Shown here in pieces: positions 57,793 through 64,000 of a DNA stretch of 64,000 nucleotides. The notes under the pieces were generated by a model, which saw nothing but the letters and a program-made list of their open reading frames with translations, was not told the DNA's origin and ran no database searches. The position numbers and the translations under genes were made by a program. The DNA is from Phaeobacter cretensis (GTDB lineage: Bacteria > Pseudomonadota > Alphaproteobacteria > Rhodobacterales > Rhodobacteraceae): NCBI RefSeq assembly GCF_047372505.1, contig NZ_JBKBEU010000001.1, forward strand, positions 2,542,001 to 2,606,000, written 5' to 3'. The first letter of the stretch is position 1, and each line of letters opens with the position of its first letter.

Positions 57793-59175
57793 TCAGTCGG
57801 GCCAAAACGGCCCGGCACTTCCCGATGCCGTTGCCGGCCTTTCCCAACACATTTGTGTCTCACCAACTTTGAATGGAGGCGACAACCTGTGCCCGGGTCC
57901 CCAACTGGTTGCCTCTGTTGAGGCTGAATAGTCGCTGTCGTGTGCACATAGTAGGTTTTCAGTAGCCGCGGGTTTAACGGCGTTCCTGCTTGTTAATGAG
58001 TGAAGCTCTTGCGCTGTGCGGGCAAGTGAAAGGGAGGCATTTGCGACCGGCATGCCCTTGGCCGCTTTGGACAGCGCCTGAAGTACGGCGGCTGCCATAA
58101 GATAGCCGGTGGCGTGATCCAACGCCTGAACCGGTAAGGGAACGGGTTTGGCATCCAGATCGACCTGCGCAGGGAACCCAGCTGTCCACTGCCGTCCACG
58201 GTCCGCGATGCCGCTGCTCATCTGAACGAGGCTGTCGAACCCTCGGCGTTTGGCCCAGGGCCCCGACCAACCATAGGCATTTAGACGAACCTCTATCAAA
58301 TTCGGTGCTAGGCCTCTTAGCCTTGACGTATCGTAACCCAGCCCTTCCAGGGCCCCCGGACGATAGCCGTGGACTAGAACATCCGCACCCAATAGCAGGT
58401 CTTCGAAGCGGGTTCGGTCATCGGGAGCGCGCAGGTCCAACGCGGTCATATGCTTGCCGAGTGCAATTTCTTGCAGCACCCCGGGTTCATCCCATTCAGG
58501 TGGGTCAATTCTTAGAACCGTAGCGCCAAACCCAGCCAGTGTCCGTGTGGCCACCGGACCGGCCAGTACACGGGTCAGGTCAAGAACGCGCAGCCCAGCC
58601 AAGGGACGTTCCATTGTTGCCGTGGGGCGGTCTCGCAGGTGGATTTGATATGACGATGTGTCATCCCAGTGGATCAATGGTTCGGATGCGACAGCTTGCC
58701 CTTGTGGATGCGTTTGCCAATCTGAGTGGCTGCGCATCGCGGCAGCGACGCCGCCCGCTGCGACAATGGCTTGCTCTAAGGTGTCGCTTGACCATTGGGC
58801 AACGGTATCTCGCACGGCCTCTGGTTCGGATTTACATCCCAGTACGCCAAGTGCGGCCATACGGTGATGGGGTAGATTGGTATGGAGACGGATCCACCCA
58901 TCGGTGGTGCGATAGTCTCCTGCAAGTGGATCCCAGAGGTTCGGCATATCCCACCCGCTAGGGCGGAAACTATATCGAAACCAAAGCGCCGTGAGCCGTT
59001 CGCTTACCTTTGTTTCTTGCACATTCGCAGTCAGATTTGTGGCCTGCATCAACTCTGCGAGGGCGATACCCACTGCCGCCACTGACTGATTAGCGAGTTG
59101 ATCAACCGCATAGCAACTTGACCAGCGTTCACCTGGAGTGAGGCGAAAGCCATCGTTGCCGGGCAGGTTTCGCAT
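57793..59175 (-). CDS. CaiB/BaiF family (class III) CoA-transferase
   Basis: CoA-transferase of 460 residues. The N-terminal part is unusual in lacking the ordinary opening; the family core appears at about 190-260 as LAGLRVLDLTRVLAGPVATRTLAGFGATVLRIDPP (in parts: LRVLDLTRVLAGP, FGATVLRI), with DLRAPDDRTRFEDLLLGADVLVHG and YRPGALEGLGYD. The N-terminal 180 residues read like a second, truncated copy of the CoA-transferase fold. The catalytic Asp is not certain by eye. AGAGGAAA precedes the ATG. It is 55 bases downstream of an ABC importer operon on the same strand, so may act on the imported compound. Confidence 0.82.
   Translation of the reverse strand: MRNLPGNDGFRLTPGERWSSCYAVDQLANQSVAAVGIALAELMQATNLTANVQETKVSERLTALWFRYSFRPSGWDMPNLWDPLAGDYRTTDGWIRLHTNLPHHRMAALGVLGCKSEPEAVRDTVAQWSSDTLEQAIVAAGGVAAAMRSHSDWQTHPQGQAVASEPLIHWDDTSSYQIHLRDRPTATMERPLAGLRVLDLTRVLAGPVATRTLAGFGATVLRIDPPEWDEPGVLQEIALGKHMTALDLRAPDDRTRFEDLLLGADVLVHGYRPGALEGLGYDTSRLRGLAPNLIEVRLNAYGWSGPWAKRRGFDSLVQMSSGIADRGRQWTAGFPAQVDLDAKPVPLPVQALDHATGYLMAAAVLQALSKAAKGMPVANASLSLARTAQELHSLTSRNAVKPAATENLLCAHDSDYSASTEATSWGPGHRLSPPFKVGETQMCWERPATASGSAGPFWPD
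57798..57814. terminator. Hairpin inside the 3' end of the CoA-transferase gene
   Basis: CGGGCC-AAAAC-GGCCCG lies 10 bases after the mscS stop and within the last codons of the convergent CoA-transferase gene; the two genes are only four bases apart. It may end mscS transcription. Confidence 0.45.
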
Positions 59176-59230
59176 TGCGGTTTCCTCTTTTGTAGAAACT
59201 GACTGCCTTGGGAAGGTTCAAAGCAACGAT

Positions 59231-60385
59231 TTAGTGCTGGTAGGGATCGAGACTATCGCGAAGGCCATCGCCTAGAAAATTGAACGCCAGTACCACAACG
59301 ATAATCGGCAACATCGGGATCGCGGTCCATGGATAGATCTCGATCGATGCGAGGTTCTGTGCGTCGTTGAGCATGACACCCCAGCTTACTGCAGGTGCAC
59401 GTAGACCAAGACCAAGAAACGACAGCGCGGTCTCGCCAAGGATCATCGCGGGGATCGACAGAGCAGCCGAAGCTATCAGATGAGACATGAAGTTCGGCAA
59501 CAAGTGCTTGCGGATCACGCGCCCTGATGAGGCACCCATCATCTCGGCGGCGCGCACATATTCTTCCTCGCGTAGGGATAGAAATTTGGCCCTTACCGAT
59601 CGTGCTAAACCGGGCCAATCCAGAATTCCCAAGATTATCGAAATGACAAAGAACACAGCGACGGGTGACCAATTCGAAGGCACGGCAGCAGACAACGCCA
59701 GCCACAATGGAAGTTCCGGGAGCGAGCGCAAGATCTCAATCATTCGGTTGATCACCCAATCCAGCGTGCCGCCGAAGTAACCGGCCAGAGACCCAAAGAA
59801 AATCCCAAGTACGAAGGATACAGTGATGCCGATAAGGCCTACCGTCAGAGACAACTGTGCCCCATACAGAATGCGGGTGAAAATATCTCGGCCCAATCGG
59901 TCTGATCCCCAAAGGAACAGCGTAGCGCCGTCGGGCGCGCAAAACAGATGGGTGTTCGACGGAATAAGCCCCGCGATTTTATAAGTGGCCCCTTCGCAGA
60001 AAAACTTCACAGGTTGCGGGTTTTCAAGGTCGGGTTTGAAGATCCACTGAAAGGTCTCAAGGTCAGCTTCGGAGGTCATCGGGTAGATGAACGGCGCGCG
60101 CAAGCTGCCGTCATGAAAGAGATTGACCGACTGTGGGGGCGAGTAAATATGCTCACTGTCGCGGTCGTTCGGTCCATAGGGCGCGATGAACCCAATGACG
60201 GGTAGCAGCAGGTAGCAGATGAGTAGGAAGACGCCTGAGGTAAGGCCGAGCCTATGGGTTTTGAACTTACGCCAGATCAGGATCCAGTTAGGGGCGTCCA
60301 GATCCTTGCGCTCCAGCTCTTGCAGGGCGACATCGGGATCATACGGAGCGGTATCGACATAGTGACCGTCAGGTTGCTTGCTCAT
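59231..60385 (-). CDS. ABC transporter permease, peptide/oligosaccharide type (YejE/OppC-like)
   Basis: Second permease of a family-5 importer, 384 residues. Long N-terminal cytoplasmic part, a membrane segment at about 50-70, a periplasmic stretch of about 110 residues with a Phe/Pro-rich YPMTSEADLETFQWIF, and the DppC-type domain from about 180, including the ATPase loop VRAAEMMGASSGRVIRKHLLPN (parts: RAAEMMGASSGRVI). The extra periplasmic stretch is typical of YejE. ATGA overlap with the upstream permease. Confidence 0.88.
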   Translation of the reverse strand: MSKQPDGHYVDTAPYDPDVALQELERKDLDAPNWILIWRKFKTHRLGLTSGVFLLICYLLLPVIGFIAPYGPNDRDSEHIYSPPQSVNLFHDGSLRAPFIYPMTSEADLETFQWIFKPDLENPQPVKFFCEGATYKIAGLIPSNTHLFCAPDGATLFLWGSDRLGRDIFTRILYGAQLSLTVGLIGITVSFVLGIFFGSLAGYFGGTLDWVINRMIEILRSLPELPLWLALSAAVPSNWSPVAVFFVISIILGILDWPGLARSVRAKFLSLREEEYVRAAEMMGASSGRVIRKHLLPNFMSHLIASAALSIPAMILGETALSFLGLGLRAPAVSWGVMLNDAQNLASIEIYPWTAIPMLPIIVVVLAFNFLGDGLRDSLDPYQH

Positions 60386-61410
60386 CGGTTGCGCTCCTCA
60401 TAGCGGATGCGGGGATCGAGCATCACCAGCAGTACGTCAGAAATCATGGTACCGATCAGTGTCAATAAGGCCACGAACATCAGGACAAATCCACTGAGGA
60501 ACATGTCTTGTGTCTTGAGCGCGGTCAGGAGTGTCGGGCCGATAGTTTGAAGGCCCAGAACAACGGACACCAGAACCGACCCGGAGATCATCGCTGGTAG
60601 TAGATTACCGATATCCGCCACAAAGGGATTGAACGCGACCCGTAGGGGGTATTTTGTCAGCATACGGGCAGGTGCCATACCCTTTGCAATGGCAGTTTCC
60701 ACATAGGGCTTACCCAATTCGTCCAGCATATTAGCGCGTAACCGTTGCATCATCGCCGAGGCGCCGGAGGTGCCGATAACGAAAGTCGGCACAATCAAGT
60801 GAATCAGGATCGATTTGACCTTGTCCCAGGTCATCGGCTCTCCTTCAAAAGCGGGATCCATCAGGCCGCCGATAGGAAGGTCAAAATATTTGTGCCCGTA
60901 ATAGAATAAGATCAATGCGAGCAGGAAGTTCGGCGTTGCAAGCCCAAGATACCCCACGAAGGCAGATGTATAGTCGACCCAAGTGCGTGATCGAGCTGCA
61001 GCGAGTACCCCTAGAGGCAGAGCGACGAGATAGACAAACAGCACCGCTGCAACATTGACCAGAACTGTAAGCCATAGGCTTTCGCCAACGATTTCGGCGA
61101 CAGGTCGATCGAACTCAAACGACCACCCAAAATTACCCTGTATCATACCTGAAAACCCATGGGGGCCAGGCATGAAGCCCATCCAGATCATATATTGCTG
61201 CCATAGCGGGCGATCCAGTGCATATTCCTTGCGCAGGAATTCTGCTTTTGAAACGCCTGAGGATTGGCCAGAGGCACGCAGCTCTGCGATCTGGTTCGAC
61301 AGGTAGTCGCCGGGAGGAAGATTTATGATTACGAAGACCAACACCGACACCACCAGCAGCGTCAGCAGCATAGTTCCAAAACGATAAATGGCGTAGCGCA
61401 GGATCTCCAT
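60382..61410 (-). CDS. ABC transporter permease, peptide/oligosaccharide type (YejB/OppB-like)
   Basis: First permease of the same importer, 342 residues, DppB type. Six membrane segments; the N-terminal FGTMLLTLLVVSVLVFVIINLPPGDYL and the loop ETAIAKGMAPARMLTKYPLRVAFNP (parts: AIAKGMAPARML, YPLRVAFNP) are conserved. It begins 14 bases after the binding-protein gene. Forms the channel with the gene at 59231-60385. Confidence 0.9.
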   Translation of the reverse strand: MEILRYAIYRFGTMLLTLLVVSVLVFVIINLPPGDYLSNQIAELRASGQSSGVSKAEFLRKEYALDRPLWQQYMIWMGFMPGPHGFSGMIQGNFGWSFEFDRPVAEIVGESLWLTVLVNVAAVLFVYLVALPLGVLAAARSRTWVDYTSAFVGYLGLATPNFLLALILFYYGHKYFDLPIGGLMDPAFEGEPMTWDKVKSILIHLIVPTFVIGTSGASAMMQRLRANMLDELGKPYVETAIAKGMAPARMLTKYPLRVAFNPFVADIGNLLPAMISGSVLVSVVLGLQTIGPTLLTALKTQDMFLSGFVLMFVALLTLIGTMISDVLLVMLDPRIRYEERNR

Positions 61411-61423
61411 TGGTCGCTATCCT

Positions 61424-63367
61424 TCAGCCTTTGCCGTCTTCAAAGAAGAACTCATCCGGGCGATAGATGCCGAAATGCGCTCCGGGATCCCAAGCCCAGA
61501 TGCCCTTGGCGGGTACATTGCGCAAACGATTATTGACCACAACCGGCTGCGGAGCTGCTGCCACAAGGCCGATAGCGTAAACTTCTTCGGCATGGATTTT
61601 TAGCATTTGCTTCCAAGCCTTGATGCGATCCTCATCGGAATTGGCAGTTTCCCAATCATGCCAAAGTTCCATGAGTTGCTGGGCGGGTTCCAGATCCGGA
61701 GCTTGCCCAACGTCACCTCCGGTCTGGTGGAACTGGCCCCACTTTGGCCAAGATAGAAAGACCTGATCGGTTGGTGCCAGATAGGCCGGTGACGTGTAGA
61801 CCTGCGGCAAGCCGTTGTCCCAGCCATACCAGACCGACGCCATAGTCGTTCCGGAAAATACCCGATTGCGCAGGATGTCGCGGTCTAGCGGACGCATGAC
61901 CAGCTTAACGCCAACATCACGCCAGTCGTCGGAGATGATCTGAAGGGCATTCTCGACCTCTTGCCGTTCACCGGCGGTTTCGACAACGAGTTCCATCGGC
62001 CGCCCATCCGGCAGTTTGCGGATTCCATAACTATCGCGCTTAGCCAGACCGGCTTCGTCTAGCAGTTTGTTCGCGAGGTCCGGATCATACTGTGCCCATG
62101 CTGTGCGAAGGGCTGGATCAAAGAACGGGCTAGCTTCCAGCACGGTCATTGCGCCCGGTTTAGCCAGTTTGAAATAGAGAGCCTTGTTGATGCCCGCGCG
62201 GTTGATCGCCACCGATAGTGCGCGGCGAACGCGCGTATCGCGCAACACTTCACGCCATTGGTCATCGCTCACATTCAGGTTCGGGTAAATGGCTATCTGT
62301 GAAGCGGTGCCGTTACCCCAGAGATAGGTTTTGTAATCAGCACCATCGCTTTCGCCTTTGCGTAGGATCGGAATATCTCGAAAGCCAAGTCCACGGGCTT
62401 GCAGATCGGCCTCACCTGCGTTGGTCTTGGCAGCTACCAGGCCGCCCGCAACTATTTCCATCTCGACGGTGTCGATATAGGGCAGTTGGACGCCATGGCT
62501 ATCGACACGGTGGTAGTAGGGGTTACGCACAAAGAGATGCCGGATTTTCTTACCTGATGTTGCGTTGATCCAGGGCTGCAGTGTTGGAAGTTCGTGATTG
62601 TCGAACTTGTACATATTGTCGAGCTTGTTGTGCAGTGCTGCCCAGCTTTTGACACGGGCATAGTCGACTTCTTCGGCAAGGGTTTCAGGGTCTGCGTAAT
62701 CTGCGTGGAACTGCTTCAGATAAACCGAGGGGCGATAGATGAACGGTGGGCTGGCTTGTGCAAGACTATGCAGAAAGCTGGGATTTGGGACGTTCCATTC
62801 ATAAATCACCGTCGTCTCATCAGGAAAACTTACGGTCGGCAGCGTGCCATTGACCCGCAGATAGTCTGGCGCACCTGTTGGATTCAGCAAGAGATTGTTA
62901 GCCACATCTTTCCACCAATATTCGAAATCGGCAGAGGTAAATGGATCGCCATTTGACCAGCGGTGGCCGGGGCGAAGCTTCAAAGTGAAGCGTCGGTTGT
63001 CCTCAACCTCAAACCCAAGAAGGATATCTGGTTGCAGCTGATAGCTTTCGTCATAGCCAGCCAGTCGGGCATAGCCGTAGACCACCATCTGACGAATGTC
63101 CTTTGACCTCGTTACCATAGTGTTTAGCGTGCCGCCCTGAACGCCAATTTGGCGGCCCTTGGCCTTTAGATCGACCACCAAGGGCACTTGGGGGATGCGC
63201 TCGGCAACCGGGGGTAGGTCTCCGGACTTTACCTCTTGCTCCCAAAAGCCACTTTCAATCATTTGCGCTGGACTGGCAGCAACAGAGGATGCCACGGCAA
63301 GTGCCAAAGCCTGAGCCAGTAACGCGCTCGTTGCAATTGTCTTGAATGATGAGCGCAATTTAAACAT
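61424..63367 (-). CDS. Extracellular solute-binding protein, family 5
   Basis: Periplasmic binding protein of 647 residues. A signal peptide (LLAQALALAVASSVAAS) is followed by the SBP_bac_5 fold: LQPDILLGFEVEDNRRFTLKLRPGHRWSNGDPFTSADFEYWW has the invariant LKLRPGHRWSNGDPFTSADF-type start (given in part only), with C-terminal DKVF-like YTSPAYLAP. Its length of about 650 is that of the larger peptide or alpha-galactoside binders rather than OppA (520). The ATG (63367) overlaps the stop of the ATPase gene by eight bases. Ligand not predictable. Confidence 0.88.
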   Translation of the reverse strand: MFKLRSSFKTIATSALLAQALALAVASSVAASPAQMIESGFWEQEVKSGDLPPVAERIPQVPLVVDLKAKGRQIGVQGGTLNTMVTRSKDIRQMVVYGYARLAGYDESYQLQPDILLGFEVEDNRRFTLKLRPGHRWSNGDPFTSADFEYWWKDVANNLLLNPTGAPDYLRVNGTLPTVSFPDETTVIYEWNVPNPSFLHSLAQASPPFIYRPSVYLKQFHADYADPETLAEEVDYARVKSWAALHNKLDNMYKFDNHELPTLQPWINATSGKKIRHLFVRNPYYHRVDSHGVQLPYIDTVEMEIVAGGLVAAKTNAGEADLQARGLGFRDIPILRKGESDGADYKTYLWGNGTASQIAIYPNLNVSDDQWREVLRDTRVRRALSVAINRAGINKALYFKLAKPGAMTVLEASPFFDPALRTAWAQYDPDLANKLLDEAGLAKRDSYGIRKLPDGRPMELVVETAGERQEVENALQIISDDWRDVGVKLVMRPLDRDILRNRVFSGTTMASVWYGWDNGLPQVYTSPAYLAPTDQVFLSWPKWGQFHQTGGDVGQAPDLEPAQQLMELWHDWETANSDEDRIKAWKQMLKIHAEEVYAIGLVAAAPQPVVVNNRLRNVPAKGIWAWDPGAHFGIYRPDEFFFEDGKG

Positions 63368-64000
63368 GACAACGTACCTTATGTCCGGGTTCCACTTGCA
63401 CCAGTGATGGCGCTGTGGTGCCGGAGAACTTGAAGCGGTCTGGCCAGCTATCGGGCGATCCTGCGCCCTGTGCCACCAGCTTGAGATTGATCGGGCGCTT
63501 AATGCTTGGCTCTGGCTGAGCGGCAATCAGTGCCTTGGTGTATGGATGCTGCGGATTGTAGAATAGCGTTTCGGGCGGAGCCTGTTCCACAACCATACCA
63601 CGGCGCATAACCGCCACTTCATCCGCAATGCGCGCCACCACTGCAAGGTCATGGCTGATGAAGAGGTAAGACAGTTGTTGCTGGTCTCTAATGTCTTCCA
63701 GAAGACGCAGAATTTGCTCTTGAACGGAGACATCCAAGGCGGATGTCGGCTCGTCGCAGACGATTAAAGATGGATCCAACATCAGGGCACGTGCTATCGA
63801 TAGACGTTGGCGTTGCCCGCCAGAAAACGCATGCGGATATCGCAGCAGCATTTCGGGTTGCAGTCCGACGAGGCGAAGCATCTCTGCCGCACGATCGCGT
63901 CGGCTGCTGCGGTTGCCTAGCCCGTGGATTTCCATCGGTTCTACCAAAGCATCTTGGACCCGCATGCGTGGTGAAAGCGAGGAATAGGGATCCTGAAACA
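63360..64000 (-). CDS. ABC transporter ATPase of the family-5 importer (3' part, cut by window edge)
   Basis: Partial ATPase, open on the right edge. The visible part, read from 64000 down, begins FQDPYSSLSPR (the Q-loop region) and contains the signature AFSGGQRQRLSIARA, Walker B LIVCDEPTSALD and the oligopeptide-ATPase C-terminal segment NPQHPYTKALIAA. An Opp/Dpp-type or fused YejF-type ATPase would fit; whether a second ABC domain precedes it lies outside the window. Its stop overlaps the binding-protein start. This gene order (ATPase first, then binding protein, permeases) differs from the more usual binding protein-permease-ATPase order. Confidence 0.9.
   Translation of the reverse strand, partial: FQDPYSSLSPRMRVQDALVEPMEIHGLGNRSSRRDRAAEMLRLVGLQPEMLLRYPHAFSGGQRQRLSIARALMLDPSLIVCDEPTSALDVSVQEQILRLLEDIRDQQQLSYLFISHDLAVVARIADEVAVMRRGMVVEQAPPETLFYNPQHPYTKALIAAQPEPSIKRPINLKLVAQGAGSPDSWPDRFKFSGTTAPSLVQVEPGHKVRCHV

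Noticed and set aside
1..64000. tRNA, rRNA, CRISPR, insertion sequence, prophage or integrase
   Set aside because: Reading all gaps over 100 bases revealed no cloverleaf, spaced repeat array, transposase or terminal inverted repeat.

Overview
The window looks like chromosomal DNA of a marine alphaproteobacterium of the Roseobacter group (Rhodobacterales). The evidence is gene content rather than a marker gene: an ethylmalonyl-CoA pathway pair (ecm, ccr) beside a luxR-luxI quorum-sensing pair, an HvrA/H-NS type protein, the TIGR02186-sulfite exporter pair, a paa epoxidase operon, and a full C-P lyase locus in the alphaproteobacterial arrangement (DUF1045 gene, no phnP). GC content is moderately high throughout. 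No tRNA, rRNA, insertion sequence, phage gene or CRISPR array was recognised, and gene density is high with many 1- or 4-base gene overlaps.

Layout. 1-640: 5' part of deoD and an H-NS family gene. 759-5946: ethylmalonyl-CoA mutase (minus), divergent from a PlsB-like acyltransferase and crotonyl-CoA carboxylase/reductase (plus). 6252-10110: luxR, luxI, a RecD/Dda-like helicase and an SDR. 10207-12013: TIGR02186 protein and a TauE/SafE exporter. 12252-17035: a BMP-type (purine nucleoside-like) ABC importer whose binding-protein gene is followed by two hairpins. 17165-20367: rimI, tsaB, nfuA, a universal stress protein and ilvE. 20498-26285: a catabolic operon paaJ/pcaF-paaABCDE plus a sixth gene, a PaaA paralogue that has lost a metal-ligand pair. 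26771-34529: a divergent beta-oxidation operon (bifunctional hydratase/dehydrogenase, thiolase, two overlapping acyl-CoA dehydrogenases, hotdog thioesterase, acyl-CoA ligase). 34659-35348: rpe.

35526-48413 is a phosphonate locus: importer phnCDE with a second, enlarged PhnE, a hexapeptide acyltransferase, the repressor phnF, then phnGHI, an unlisted 58-residue cysteine-rich ORF, phnJKLN, a 2H-phosphoesterase-like DUF1045 gene and phnM. A perfect 10+10 base palindrome sits between phnF and phnG.

48480-55023 is a seven-gene operon with six touching or ATGA-overlapping junctions: four glycosyltransferases, a histidine phosphatase, a NodB-like deacetylase and a small methyltransferase. It has no exporter or polymerase in the window and I do not recognise a product; it is the best candidate here for an undescribed pathway. 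55452-57788 encodes a large MscS channel. From 57793 to the right edge runs a peptide/oligosaccharide-type ABC importer (ATPase truncated by the window edge, binding protein, two permeases) ending in a class III CoA-transferase.

Themes: CoA-ester chemistry (ethylmalonyl-CoA pathway, phenylacetyl-CoA, beta-oxidation, CoA transfer), acquisition of organic phosphorus and nucleosides, and an unexplained glycoconjugate operon. Palindromes in the divergent intergenic regions suggest separate control of each block.
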